The notes: generated by a model from the sequence alone, not told the origin. Positions 8,031 through 16,454 are shown, counted from the stretch's first letter. The stretch: 64,000 bases of DNA from JAWKXU01 sp964468045 (GCA_964468045.1 CAYXTO010000001.1:248001-312000), one strand, 5' to 3'. Translations and numbers: made by a program.

Positions 8031-8513
8031 ATGAAACTCAATGATCTGAGAGATAATGCCGGTGCCCGGAAAGGCCGCATGCGTGTGGGCCGTGGCATTG
8101 GTTCGGGCAAGGGCAAGACGGCCGGTCGCGGCCAGAAGGGCGCCAAGGCCCGTTCCGGCGTGAGCGTCAATGGCTTCGAAGGCGGCCAGATGCCGCTGCA
8201 CATGCGGATCCCGAAGCGTGGCTTCAACAATCCCTTTGCGAAGGACTATGCCGAGGTGAACCTCGGGATGATCCAGAAGTTCATCGATGCCGGCAAGCTC
8301 GACGCCGGCAAGCCGATCGACCACGAAGCGCTGCAGGCCGCCGGCCTAGCGCGCGGCGGCAAGGACGGCGTGCGTCTTCTGGCGAAGGGTGAACTGAAGG
8401 CGAAGGCAAGTTTCAAGGTTGCCGGCGCCAGCAAGTCTGCCGTGGCTGCGGTCGAGAAGGCCGGCGGTACGGTGGAAGTCACTGCACCTGCCAAGGCCGC
8501 GGCGGCGGAATAA
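8031..8513 (+). CDS. rplO: 50S ribosomal protein L15
   Basis: Late-assembly large-subunit protein. 160 residues; starts MKLNDLRDNAGARKGRMR with the family glycine/basic motif GRGIGSGKGKTAGRGQKG and ends in an alanine-rich tail. A 72-base spacer separates it from rpmD and about 120 bases separate it from secY. Confidence 0.97.
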   Translation: MKLNDLRDNAGARKGRMRVGRGIGSGKGKTAGRGQKGAKARSGVSVNGFEGGQMPLHMRIPKRGFNNPFAKDYAEVNLGMIQKFIDAGKLDAGKPIDHEALQAAGLARGGKDGVRLLAKGELKAKASFKVAGASKSAVAAVEKAGGTVEVTAPAKAAAAE

Positions 8514-8530
8514 TTCCCCAGAGGTTTTGG

Positions 8531-8552
8531 GCGGGGTTCTTGAATCCCCGCT
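8531..8552 (+). terminator. GC-rich hairpin between rplO and secY
   Basis: GCGGGG and CCCCGC pair around a 9-base loop shortly after the rplO stop. There is no clear T-run after the stem, so it may be an attenuator or mRNA-processing hairpin rather than a full terminator. Function is inference. Confidence 0.3.
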
Positions 8553-8633
8553 CCATCGCTGTATGGCAGGCCTCACGATAGAATGGGGCCGGTCCTAACG
8601 GGGTTGGGGCCTCAGCAAGGCTGGTTTATTTCC

Positions 8634-9998
8634 ATGGCATCACGCGCGGACAATCTTGCGAGCAATCTGAGTCTCGCCAATTTCTCCAAGGCTACGGAGC
8701 TCAAGAAGCGCATCTGGTTCACGGTGGGTGCGCTCATCATTTTCCGCTTCCTCAGCTTCGTACCGCTGCCTGGCGTCAATCCGCTGGTGCTGGAAACGCT
8801 CTACAACCAGACCAGGGGCGGTATCCTCGATATCTTCAATGCGTTTTCAGGCGGCAGCCTCGAGCGCATGAGCCTCATCGCACTGGGCGTGATGCCCTAT
8901 ATCACCTCGTCCATCGTGGTGCAGCTGGCGGCGTCCCTGCATCCGTCGCTGATGGCCCTCAAGAAGGAGGGCGAGAGCGGGCGCAAGAAGCTCAACCAGT
9001 ATACGCGCTATGGTGCGGTGTTCCTCACCATTGTCCAGGGATGGTTCCTGGCGTCGGGGCTGGAGGCGTATGGCGCCCAGAGCGGGCTCCAGGCCGTGGT
9101 CCAGCCGGGCTACATGTTCCGCATAGGCGCGGTGATCAGCCTCGTCGGCGGCACCATGTTCCTCCTGTGGCTGGGCGAGCAGATCACCAGCCGGGGTATC
9201 GGCAACGGGGTGTCGCTGATCATCATGGCCGGCATCGTCGCCCAGTTCCCGACATTCATCGCGAATCTTTTCGAAGGCGGCCGTTCGGGTTCGATCAGCA
9301 CTTTCGTGATCGTGGGCCTTGTGCTCATGATCGTGGGCCTGATCCTCTTCATCTCGTTCATGGAGCGTGCCCAGCGCCGGGTGCTGATCCAGTATCCCAA
9401 GCGGGCGAGCCAGCGTGGCATGATGCAGGCCGACCGCAGCCATTTGCCGCTCAAGCTCAACACCGCGGGCGTCATTCCGCCGATCTTCGCCAGCTCCCTG
9501 CTGCTGCTTCCGCTGACCATCACCCAGTTTGCGGGCAATTCGGTGAGCCCGGACAGCACGACGGGCGGCTTTATCGTCATGCTCAACCAGTACCTCCAGC
9601 ACGGGCAGCCGATCTATATGGCGCTCTATGCCGCGGGCATCATCTTCTTCACCTTCTTCTACACGGCGGTCGTCTTCAACCCCGAGGAAACCGCCGATAA
9701 TCTGAAGAAGAACGGCGGGTTTGTCCCCGGCATCCGTCCGGGCAAGAATACCTCCGAATATCTGGATTACGTACTCACCCGCATCACGGTGATCGGCGCG
9801 GCCTATCTCACCCTGGTCTGCGTCATTCCGGAATACATGATTGCGCAGACGGGCGTGCAGCTCTTCCTGGGCGGAACCAGCCTGCTGATCGTCGTGAACG
9901 TGACTGTGGACACCATTACCCAGATCCAGTCTCACCTGTTGGCCCATCAATATGGTGACCTTATCAAGAAGGCGAAACTCAAGGGCCGCTTGCGCTGA
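8634..9998 (+). CDS. secY: Preprotein translocase subunit SecY
   Basis: Membrane channel of the Sec translocon, partner of SecE, SecG and SecA. The reading frame is open from 8583, but homologues start MASRADNLASNL, matching the ATG at 8634 (454 residues). Ten hydrophobic segments are visible, beginning with IWFTVGALIIFRFLSFVPLPG, with a plug-like region around FNAFSGGSLERMS and the cytoplasmic loop RRVLIQYPKRASQRGMMQ. The C-terminus HLLAHQYGDLIKKAKLKGRLR is typical. The Shine-Dalgarno is weak (AAGG at 8617-8620). It sits at the end of the spc genes as in most bacteria. Confidence 0.97.
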   Translation: MASRADNLASNLSLANFSKATELKKRIWFTVGALIIFRFLSFVPLPGVNPLVLETLYNQTRGGILDIFNAFSGGSLERMSLIALGVMPYITSSIVVQLAASLHPSLMALKKEGESGRKKLNQYTRYGAVFLTIVQGWFLASGLEAYGAQSGLQAVVQPGYMFRIGAVISLVGGTMFLLWLGEQITSRGIGNGVSLIIMAGIVAQFPTFIANLFEGGRSGSISTFVIVGLVLMIVGLILFISFMERAQRRVLIQYPKRASQRGMMQADRSHLPLKLNTAGVIPPIFASSLLLLPLTITQFAGNSVSPDSTTGGFIVMLNQYLQHGQPIYMALYAAGIIFFTFFYTAVVFNPEETADNLKKNGGFVPGIRPGKNTSEYLDYVLTRITVIGAAYLTLVCVIPEYMIAQTGVQLFLGGTSLLIVVNVTVDTITQIQSHLLAHQYGDLIKKAKLKGRLR

Positions 9999-10024
9999 CA
10001 GACGGGCCGGTAGGAGAGCGAGAG

Positions 10025-10681
10025 GTGAATGTCATTCTTCTTGGGCCGCCGGGGGCAGGCAAGGGCACCCAGGCGCAGCGTCTGGTCGACCGTCACGGGA
10101 TGCGCCAATTGTCGACCGGCGACATGCTGCGCGCCGCCGTGAAGGCGCAGACCCCGGTCGGGCTTCAGGCCAAGGCGGTGATGGAGCGGGGCGAACTGGT
10201 TTCCGACGAGATCGTTTCCTCCTTGATCGACGCCGAGCTGGCTGCGCTCGATCCCTCGACCGGCGTGATATTCGACGGCTATCCCCGCACGGTGGCACAA
10301 GCTGAATCGCTCGATGCGATCCTCGCCAATCATGATCGTTCGCTTGACTACGTCATCGAGCTCGATGTCGACGAGGATGCGCTGGTGGAGCGTATTACCG
10401 GCCGTTTCAGCTGCGCCACATGCGGCAAGGGCTATCACGACAAGTTCGAGCAGCCGGCACAGCCCGGCACTTGCGACAAGTGCGGCGGGCATGATTTCAA
10501 GCGCAGGCCCGACGATAATGAGGAAACCGTGCGTACCCGCATGGCCGAATACCGCGCCAAGACCGCGCCGATCCTGCCTTTCTACGAGGCGCGCGGCATC
10601 GTCCGCCGGACCGACGGGATGGCGGATATCGACGCGGTGACCGCTTCGCTCGAAAGCATTGTCGCCGGCGCTCCCGTCTGA
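10025..10681 (+). CDS. adk: Adenylate kinase with Cys4 zinc-type lid
   Basis: Interconverts ATP + AMP and 2 ADP. 218 residues starting with GTG at 10025, 8 bases after AGGAG at 10012-10016. P-loop GPPGAGKGT at residues 7-15. The long-form lid (about 122-160) carries cysteines 130, 133, 150 and 153 in two CxxC pairs, so it is predicted to bind zinc, unlike the E. coli lid. The secY-adk-rpsM order is common in Alphaproteobacteria and Firmicutes. No infA or rpmJ lies between secY and rpsM. Confidence 0.98.
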   Translation: MNVILLGPPGAGKGTQAQRLVDRHGMRQLSTGDMLRAAVKAQTPVGLQAKAVMERGELVSDEIVSSLIDAELAALDPSTGVIFDGYPRTVAQAESLDAILANHDRSLDYVIELDVDEDALVERITGRFSCATCGKGYHDKFEQPAQPGTCDKCGGHDFKRRPDDNEETVRTRMAEYRAKTAPILPFYEARGIVRRTDGMADIDAVTASLESIVAGAPV

Positions 10682-10697
10682 ATCCGGCAGCGCTATC

Positions 10698-10720
10698 CGC
10701 CATTCGTGATGGCGCGATTT
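10698..10720 (+). terminator. Possible weak terminator after adk
   Basis: CGCCAT (10698-10703) and ATGGCG (10709-10714) form a 6-bp stem with loop TCGTG, followed by CGATTT. The stem is short and the T-run only partial. It lies between the secY-adk transcript and the new promoters for rpsM, where a partial stop would make sense. Confidence 0.35.
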
Positions 10721-10735
10721 TCACCGACTCTGTTT

Positions 10736-10764
10736 TTGACGGCGCCTGATCGATCGGCTATGAT
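10736..10764 (+). promoter_or_regulatory. Sigma70-like promoter P1 upstream of rpsM operon
   Basis: TTGACG at 10736-10741, a 17-base spacer and TATGAT at 10759-10764: a near-consensus housekeeping promoter. It is 271 bases upstream of rpsM in a 353-base gap with no gene, and would give the alpha operon its own transcription start. The match is directly visible; activity is inferred. Confidence 0.7.
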
Positions 10765-10831
10765 GCCTGCACCTTAAATGCGCTGTGACCGATGGTTCAC
10801 GGCAGCGTCTTTATGTGTGTGATCTCATCGG

Positions 10832-10860
10832 TTGACGTTGCACGCGAATCGTCCTAATTG
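10832..10860 (+). promoter_or_regulatory. Sigma70-like promoter P2 upstream of rpsM operon
   Basis: TTGACG at 10832-10837, a 17-base spacer and TAATTG at 10855-10860. It uses the same -35 hexamer as P1, 96 bases upstream, so the alpha operon appears to have tandem promoters. The remaining 170 bases to rpsM would be untranslated leader. The weaker -10 lowers confidence compared with P1. Confidence 0.55.
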
Positions 10861-11034
10861 GCAATTTCATTCGAGAAGAGCGGGGTAGTCCGGCAGGCGG
10901 CATTTCTGGATGCGCCAACCGGACTTTTTGCCATTGCGCACCTCTCTCCGATCGGTGTGTCTAACGCGTTGAGATAGAGATCGCGGCTTGTTCCTTCGGG
11001 ATTGTCCGCCATCTCTGTGGAGCAGGAGAAATAA

Positions 11035-11403
11035 GTGGCTCGTATTGCCGGGGTAAATATCCCCACCAACAAGCGCGTGATTGTCGCGCTCACCTATATT
11101 CATGGAATTGGTCCTGCCGCCGCGAAGAAGATCGCGGACAAGCTGGGCATTGATCACAGCCGTCGCGTTCAGGATCTGTCCGACGCGGAAGTGCTGCAGA
11201 TCCGTGAAGCCATTGACGCCGATCATGTCGTCGAAGGCGACCTTCGCCGTGAGACTGCGATGAACATCAAGCGCCTGATGGACCTGGCCTGCTATCGCGG
11301 CCTGCGTCATCGCAAGGGCTTGCCTGTTCGTGGACAGCGTACTCACACCAACGCCCGGACCCGCAAAGGCAAGGCGAAGCCGATCGCCGGCAAGAAGAAG
11401 TAA
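11035..11403 (+). CDS. rpsM: 30S ribosomal protein S13
   Basis: Small-subunit head protein contacting P-site tRNA and the 50S subunit. 122 residues, GTG start at 11035 after AGGAGA at 11024-11029; homologues begin MARIAGVNIP, matching this start. The C-terminal RGQRTHTNARTRKGKAKPIAGKKK is the tRNA-contacting tail. First gene of the alpha operon here. Confidence 0.98.
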   Translation: MARIAGVNIPTNKRVIVALTYIHGIGPAAAKKIADKLGIDHSRRVQDLSDAEVLQIREAIDADHVVEGDLRRETAMNIKRLMDLACYRGLRHRKGLPVRGQRTHTNARTRKGKAKPIAGKKK

Positions 11404-11457
11404 GCGACGGACTTCGGTCTCACGCTTCCCTTCCATTCTTACGACAGGATACGAACC

Positions 11458-11847
11458 ATGGCACGCGAACCCCAGCGCATCAAAAGGCGGGAACGCAAGA
11501 ATATCACCAGCGGCGTCGCCCATGTGAACGCCAGCTTCAACAATACCATGATCACCATCACCGATGCCCAGGGCAATGCGATCAGCTGGTCCTCGGCGGG
11601 AATGATGGGCTTCAAGGGTAGCCGCAAGTCCACGCCCTATGCCGCTCAGGTCGCAGCCGACGATGCGGGCAAGAAGGCGGCGGAACATGGCGTCCGCACC
11701 CTTGAGGTGGAAGTGAAGGGCCCGGGTTCCGGCCGTGAAAGCGCGCTGCGTGCGCTTCAGGCGGTCGGTTTCACGATCACCTCGATCCGGGACGTTACGC
11801 CGATCCCGCATAACGGAGTGCGGCCGTCGAAGCGTCGCCGCGTCTAA
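11458..11847 (+). CDS. rpsK: 30S ribosomal protein S11
   Basis: Platform protein of the small subunit, partner of S18 near the E site. 129 residues with HVNASFNNTMITITDAQGN and the C-terminal DVTPIPHNGVRPSKRRRV motif. In E. coli rpsD follows; here the next gene is rpoA, the usual alphaproteobacterial arrangement. Confidence 0.98.
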   Translation: MAREPQRIKRRERKNITSGVAHVNASFNNTMITITDAQGNAISWSSAGMMGFKGSRKSTPYAAQVAADDAGKKAAEHGVRTLEVEVKGPGSGRESALRALQAVGFTITSIRDVTPIPHNGVRPSKRRRV

Positions 11848-11860
11848 GTCGAACCTGCCT

Positions 11861-11880
11861 GGCGGCCTGACGAGGCCGCC
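11861..11880 (+). other. Perfect 7-bp hairpin between rpsK and rpoA
   Basis: GGCGGCC (11861-11867) and GGCCGCC (11874-11880) pair around loop TGACGA. There is no T-run, so it is more likely an RNA processing or stability element than a terminator. The same stem sequence recurs after rpoA at 13024-13045. Confidence 0.4.
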
Positions 11881-11956
11881 ATCCTTCGGATCGGCTGCGG
11901 CGCTATACAAGAAGCTCCATGGCCGTTCCCGCCAGAATGAACCCTAGGGGAATTAC

Positions 11957-13012
11957 ATGTCCGTCAACATCAAGAACTGGCAGGAACTGAAGAAGCCCAA
12001 CAGCCTCGACATCAAACCCAGCGGCGATGGCAAGCGCAAGGCCACCTTTGTAGCTGAACCGCTTGAGCGTGGCTTCGGTTTGACGCTGGGCAATGCCCTG
12101 CGGCGCGTGCTGTTGTCCTCGCTGCAGGGCGCCGCGATCACGTCGATCAAGATCGAGAACGTGCTGCACGAATTCTCTTCGCTCGCGGGCGTGCGCGAGG
12201 ATGTCACCGACATCGTCCTCAACGTCAAGCAGATCGCGCTCAAGATGGAAGGCGAAGGCCCGAAGCGGCTCCAGCTCTCTGCGACCGGCCCGGCCGAGGT
12301 GCGTGCGGGCGATATCGCGGTCAGCGGCGATATCGAGGTGATGAACAAGGATCTGGTGATCTGCCATCTCGACGAAGGCGCGACCCTGAACATGGAACTC
12401 ACGGCCGATACCGGCAAGGGTTATGTTCCCGCGGTATCGAACCGCCCCGCCGATGCGCCGATCGGCCTGATTCCGGTCGACTCGCTTTATTCTCCCGTCC
12501 GTCAGGTCAGCTACAAGGTTGACAATGCCCGCGTCGGCCAGGAGCTGGACTTCGACAAGCTGAGCCTGACGGTCGAAACCGATGGCACCGTCACCCCTGA
12601 AGATGCGGTGGCCTATGCCGCGCGTATCCTGCAGGACCAGCTCGCCCTGTTCGTCCATTTCGAGGATGCGATCCCGCAGGGCGCTTCTCCGCTGATCGGC
12701 GTTGCGGCGCAACCGGAAGAAAGCGACACCAACCAGCTCAATCGCTACCTGCTCAAGAAGGTGGACGAACTCGAGCTGTCGGTCCGTTCTGCGAACTGCC
12801 TCAAGAACGACAACATCATCTATATCGGCGATTTGGTTCAGAAGACCGAGGCCGAGATGCTGCGTACGCCGAATTTCGGCCGCAAGTCCCTGAACGAGAT
12901 CAAGGAAGTGCTGTCCAGCATGGGCCTGCGTCTCGGCATGGATATTCCGGGCTGGCCGCCCGAGAATATCGAGGAGATGGCCAAGAAGCTCGAGCAGGAG
13001 CTTCTCGGCTGA
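11957..13012 (+). CDS. rpoA: DNA-directed RNA polymerase alpha subunit
   Basis: Assembles the polymerase core and contacts UP elements and activators. 351 residues: N-terminal dimerisation/assembly domain (about 1-235, with ERGFGLTLGNALRRVLLSSL) and C-terminal DNA-binding domain (about 260-335, with LELSVRSANCLKNDNIIYIG and GRKSLNEIKEVL). The ATG at 11957 gives the standard length. Lies between rpsK and rplQ in the alpha operon. Confidence 0.99.
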   Translation: MSVNIKNWQELKKPNSLDIKPSGDGKRKATFVAEPLERGFGLTLGNALRRVLLSSLQGAAITSIKIENVLHEFSSLAGVREDVTDIVLNVKQIALKMEGEGPKRLQLSATGPAEVRAGDIAVSGDIEVMNKDLVICHLDEGATLNMELTADTGKGYVPAVSNRPADAPIGLIPVDSLYSPVRQVSYKVDNARVGQELDFDKLSLTVETDGTVTPEDAVAYAARILQDQLALFVHFEDAIPQGASPLIGVAAQPEESDTNQLNRYLLKKVDELELSVRSANCLKNDNIIYIGDLVQKTEAEMLRTPNFGRKSLNEIKEVLSSMGLRLGMDIPGWPPENIEEMAKKLEQELLG

Positions 13013-13023
13013 TCATGGGTATC

Positions 13024-13045
13024 GGCGGCCGCCCCAATGGCCGCC
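13024..13045 (+). other. Perfect 7-bp hairpin between rpoA and rplQ
   Basis: GGCGGCC (13024-13030) and GGCCGCC (13039-13045) pair around an 8-base loop. The stem equals the one after rpsK but there is again no T-run. Two identical stems flanking rpoA may set mRNA stability or processing, which is inference. Confidence 0.4.
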
Positions 13046-13093
13046 AGGACCGGGCTACCTCACACGGGCCCCTTACGAACGAAGGAATGAAAC

Positions 13094-13513
13094 ATGCGTC
13101 ATAAGCTCGCCGGGCGTAAGCTCCAGCGCAAGAGCGGCCACCGCCGTGCTCTTCTCCGCAACCTTGCTGCCGCGCTCATCAAGCATGAGCAGATCCAGAC
13201 CACCACGGCGAAGGCCCGCGAGCTGCGGCCCTATGTCGAGAAGCTGATCACGCTGGCGAAGCGTGGCGGCCTTTCCAACCGCCGCTTGGCTCATTCGCGC
13301 CTGATGGACGAGACCCAGGAGCGCAAGCTGTTCGAAGTGCTGGCCGAGCGTTATGCCGGTCGCGAAGGCGGCTATACCCGCATCATCAAGGCCGGTTTCC
13401 GCGCCTCCGATGCCGCGCCGGTCGCGATCATCGAACTGGTCGATCGCGATGTGGATGCCAAGGGTCAGGATAGCGGCCCGGTCGAGAACGCGGAGGAACT
13501 GGAAGCGGCTTGA
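13094..13513 (+). CDS. rplQ: 50S ribosomal protein L17
   Basis: Large-subunit protein near the tunnel exit. 139 residues; starts MRHKLAGRKLQRKSGHR, with the conserved LIKHEQIQTTTAKARELRPYVEKLITLAK. The acidic C-terminal tail (QDSGPVENAEELEAA) is longer than in E. coli. Last gene of the ribosomal superoperon, followed by a strong terminator. Confidence 0.98.
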   Translation: MRHKLAGRKLQRKSGHRRALLRNLAAALIKHEQIQTTTAKARELRPYVEKLITLAKRGGLSNRRLAHSRLMDETQERKLFEVLAERYAGREGGYTRIIKAGFRASDAAPVAIIELVDRDVDAKGQDSGPVENAEELEAA

Positions 13514-13548
13514 TCGCTTGCCGTTAATCTTCAGCGGCTTATTGAAAG

Positions 13549-13583
13549 GGCGGTTGCGAATGGTAAGTTCGCAGCCGCCTTTT
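13549..13583 (+). terminator. Rho-independent terminator of the alpha operon
   Basis: A perfect 12-bp stem, GGCGGTTGCGAA (13549-13560) with TTCGCAGCCGCC (13568-13579), a 7-base loop and a TTTTCCTTT run. It lies 35 bases after rplQ, exactly where the ribosomal transcript should end, and is the clearest intrinsic terminator in the window. Confidence 0.9.
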
Positions 13584-13600
13584 CCTTTGGGAGCCGCCTT

Positions 13601-15772
13601 ATGTTTCGCTTTGCGAGCCTCCTTGCCGGGGCCGCTTCGGTTCTTGCGTTCTCCGCCCCATCGATTGCAGCAGAGGCTTCGCCAAAGGCCGTGAGCACAC
13701 CCGCCTATCCGGAAACGAGACGCGACGGGATCGTGGAGACGATCTTCGGCGAGAAGATCGCCGATCCCTATCGCTGGCTGGAAGGGGATGTGCGCAACAC
13801 CCCGGAAGTCGCCGATTGGGTGGCGCGGGAGAATGCGGTCACCCAGGCCTATGTTTCCAGCCTGCCCGGCCGGGAATGGTTCGAGCAGAAGATCGCCTCG
13901 CTGATGGATTATGAGCGCTTCTCGATCCCCGAAAAGGCCGGAAAGCGCTATTTCTACACGCGCAATTCGGGCCTCCAGAAGCAGTCGCAGCTCTATGTCC
14001 GCACTGGCCTGAAGGGCAAGCCGCGCCTGCTGCTGGACCCCAACAGCTGGTCGGCGGACGGCACCACCGCGCTCGACGCATGGAAAGCATCGCCGGACGG
14101 GATTTTCCTGCTCTACAGCATTCAGGAAGACGGGAGCGATTGGCGCAAGCTGAAAGTGCTCGACGTGAAGAGCGGCAAGCCTCTGCCGGATGAGGTGCGC
14201 TGGGCCAAGTTCACCAACCTGGCCTGGATCGGGAGAGAAGGCTTTTTCTATTCGCGCTTTCCCGAGCCGGAGGAAGGGCAGGATTTCCAGAGCCGCAATT
14301 ACAACCAGGCGATCTGGTTCCATCGCCTGGGAACCCCGCAGGATCAGGACGAGCTGGTCTTCGCCACTCCCGATCATCCGGAGCGGAGTCATCAGGCGGA
14401 GGTGACGCATGATGGCCGATGGGCGGTGATTACGAGCTCTCTGGGCACAGACGCGCGCTACGAAGTCCATGCCATCGATCTGGCGCAACGCCGGAAATCG
14501 GGATGGACCGCGCGGCCGCTGGTGACCGGCTTCGACAATGCCTGGAATCTGATCGACAGTGTGGGTGGGGCATTGTGGTTCGCCACCAATCAGGATGCGC
14601 CGCGTTATCGGGTGGTGGTGATCGATCTCGATGCGAAGGCGCCGCGATGGACGCAGGTCATTCCGGAACTGGAAGAAACGATCGTTGGCGCATCGCTGGT
14701 GGGGGATCGTCTGGTGGTGTCCTATCTCAAGGATGCGGCATCGCGGGCGCTCATCTTCAATTTCGGCGGGAAGAGTGTCGACGAAATCCGCTTGAATGGC
14801 CTCGGAACGGCGAGCGGTTTCAAGGGCAAGCCGGGGGATCCGGAGACATTCTTCAGCTTCGCCAGCTTCAATCGGCCTGCCGGGATCTATCGCATGGACC
14901 TCACCACCGGCAGGACGAGCGCGTTCGCGGAGCCGAAGCTGACTTTCGATCCCGCCGAATATGCGGTCGAGCAGCGCTTCTACGCCTCGAAGGATGGCAC
15001 AAAGGTGCCGATGTTCCTGGTGCGCAAGAAAGCGGTGGCAGCTTCGGGTACGCCAGTGCCGACTTTGCTCTACGGCTATGGCGGATTCGACATCGCGCTC
15101 ACGCCGGGCTTCTCACCCCTGCGCATGGCCTGGCTGGAGGCGGGCGGCGCCTTTGCGATGGCGAATATCCGGGGCGGCGGGGAATACGGCCGGGCCTGGC
15201 ATGATGCCGGCCGGCTTGGCAACAAGCAGAACGTCTTCGATGATTTCATCGCCGCAGGCGAATATCTCAAGCAGGAAGGCATCGCCTCGCCGCATGGGCT
15301 TGCCATCGAAGGTCGCTCCAATGGCGGTTTGCTGGTGGGCGCGGTTACCAATCAGCGTCCGGATCTGTTCGATGCCGTGCATGCATCGGTGGGGGTGATG
15401 GACATGCTGCGGTTCGATCAATGGACTGCCGGGCGCTATTGGGTCGACGACTATGGCTATCCGTCAAAGGAACAGGATTTCCGCATCCTGCGCGCCTATT
15501 CGCCCTATCACAATATTCGCGATGGTGTGGAATATCCGGCGATAATCGTCAGCACCGCCGACACAGATGATCGCGTGGTGCCGGGGCATAGCTTCAAATA
15601 TGCGGCGGCTCTCCAGGCAGCCGATATTGGCGACAAGCCGCACATCATACGCATCGAAACCGGGGCCGGGCATGGTTCCGGCAAGCCCACCGACAAGGTG
15701 ATCGATGAAGGGGCCGATATTCTGGCATTCCTGGCGGAGTGGACAGGATTGGCCTTGCCGGCGGCGGAGTAG
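13601..15772 (+). CDS. Secreted prolyl oligopeptidase family (S9A) serine peptidase
   Basis: Cleaves short peptides, usually after proline; here predicted to be periplasmic. 723 residues with an N-terminal signal peptide (hydrophobic 4-20, likely cut near SIAAEA). A beta-propeller domain (about 30-440) follows, then the alpha/beta-hydrolase domain. The nucleophile is Ser573 in EGRSNGG. The Asp (in STADTDDRVVPGHS) and His (in ETGAGHGSGKP) complete the triad. The phrase NIRGGGEYG is typical of S9A. It starts just after the rplQ terminator and appears monocistronic. Confidence 0.93.
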   Translation: MFRFASLLAGAASVLAFSAPSIAAEASPKAVSTPAYPETRRDGIVETIFGEKIADPYRWLEGDVRNTPEVADWVARENAVTQAYVSSLPGREWFEQKIASLMDYERFSIPEKAGKRYFYTRNSGLQKQSQLYVRTGLKGKPRLLLDPNSWSADGTTALDAWKASPDGIFLLYSIQEDGSDWRKLKVLDVKSGKPLPDEVRWAKFTNLAWIGREGFFYSRFPEPEEGQDFQSRNYNQAIWFHRLGTPQDQDELVFATPDHPERSHQAEVTHDGRWAVITSSLGTDARYEVHAIDLAQRRKSGWTARPLVTGFDNAWNLIDSVGGALWFATNQDAPRYRVVVIDLDAKAPRWTQVIPELEETIVGASLVGDRLVVSYLKDAASRALIFNFGGKSVDEIRLNGLGTASGFKGKPGDPETFFSFASFNRPAGIYRMDLTTGRTSAFAEPKLTFDPAEYAVEQRFYASKDGTKVPMFLVRKKAVAASGTPVPTLLYGYGGFDIALTPGFSPLRMAWLEAGGAFAMANIRGGGEYGRAWHDAGRLGNKQNVFDDFIAAGEYLKQEGIASPHGLAIEGRSNGGLLVGAVTNQRPDLFDAVHASVGVMDMLRFDQWTAGRYWVDDYGYPSKEQDFRILRAYSPYHNIRDGVEYPAIIVSTADTDDRVVPGHSFKYAAALQAADIGDKPHIIRIETGAGHGSGKPTDKVIDEGADILAFLAEWTGLALPAAE

Positions 15773-15775
15773 GGT

Positions 15776-15805
15776 TGTTCATAAAAGAATGGTTTTTTAT
15801 GAACA
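15776..15805. promoter_or_regulatory. 11-bp perfect AT-rich inverted repeat
   Basis: TGTTCATAAAA (15776-15786) and TTTTATGAACA (15795-15805) are exact reverse complements with an 8-base centre. It begins 3 bases after the peptidase stop and about 95 bases before the next start. It could be an operator for a dimeric regulator or an AT-rich bidirectional terminator. The sequence does not decide. Confidence 0.5.
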
Positions 15806-15853
15806 TTGGCTGTCGGCAAGGTTCAGCCTGATCTCAGTGAGAATCCGATAGAT

Positions 15854-15894
15854 CATCCTCATCCGGAGCAGTTCCGCTCCGATTGAAGAGGATG
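15854..15894 (+). promoter_or_regulatory. Leader hairpin enclosing the Shine-Dalgarno of the next gene
   Basis: CATCCTC (15854-15860) pairs with GAGGATG (15888-15894), and inside it CGGAGC (15864-15869) pairs with GCTCCG (15876-15881). The outer right arm contains GAGG, the ribosome binding site 8 bases before the ATG at 15900. Folding would hide the site, as in thermometers or other translational switches. The pairing is visible; the regulatory role is inferred. Confidence 0.5.
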
Positions 15895-15899
15895 AGACC

Positions 15900-16454
15900 A
15901 TGAAGACCATTTCCAAAGCCCTGGTCGGAACCGTCGCGGCTGGCGCGATGGCGATGACTTCGATGTCCCCGACCTATGCCCGCAGCGGCGACGGCATCGG
16001 CGCCGGTGAGATTATCGCGGGCGCCCTGATCATTGGTGGCATTGCCGCGGTTGCGGCTTCCGCCTCCAACAATGATCGGGACCGTTACGATTATAACGAC
16101 CGCTATGGCTACAATGACCGTTACGGGCGGGGCGGCAATTCGCGTCAGGCCGTCGAGATGTGCGTGCGCGCAGCTGAGAACCAGGCAAGCCGCTACAGCT
16201 ACGGCCGCGCGGATGTGACGGATGTTCGCCAGATCGACCGCAAGCGCGATGGATACACCATCAAGGGGCGGATCGCCGTGAACAACATGGGCCGCGCATG
16301 GCGCAGTGGAGACCCGCGTTACGGCCGTGGCTGGAACAACGACTATCGCGGCTTGGATTCCCGCAATCGCGGCTATGATTCCGGCTCGTTCACCTGCAAG
16401 GTAAGGTATGACCGGGTCGTGGATATTGATTTCCAGAATATCCGCGGGCTGTGA
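15900..16454 (+). CDS. Small secreted protein with glycine-rich hydrophobic segment, paralogue A
   Basis: Unrecognised function. 184 residues. A signal peptide (about 1-27, ending SPTYARS) is followed by a Gly/Ala/Ile-rich hydrophobic stretch (GAGEIIAGALIIGGIAAVAA, about 33-52). Then come a Tyr/Asp/Arg/Gly-rich low-complexity region with DRYGYNDRYG repeats and a C-terminal domain with Cys in EMCVRAAE and SFTCKVRYD. The gene at 16566 has the same layout and motifs, so the two are tandem paralogues. The RBS lies inside a hairpin. Likely periplasmic or envelope-associated. Confidence 0.8.
   Translation: MKTISKALVGTVAAGAMAMTSMSPTYARSGDGIGAGEIIAGALIIGGIAAVAASASNNDRDRYDYNDRYGYNDRYGRGGNSRQAVEMCVRAAENQASRYSYGRADVTDVRQIDRKRDGYTIKGRIAVNNMGRAWRSGDPRYGRGWNNDYRGLDSRNRGYDSGSFTCKVRYDRVVDIDFQNIRGL

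Noticed and set aside
8583..8633. Upstream extension of secY
   Set aside because: Homologues begin at MASRADN; the extra 17 codons are not SecY-like.
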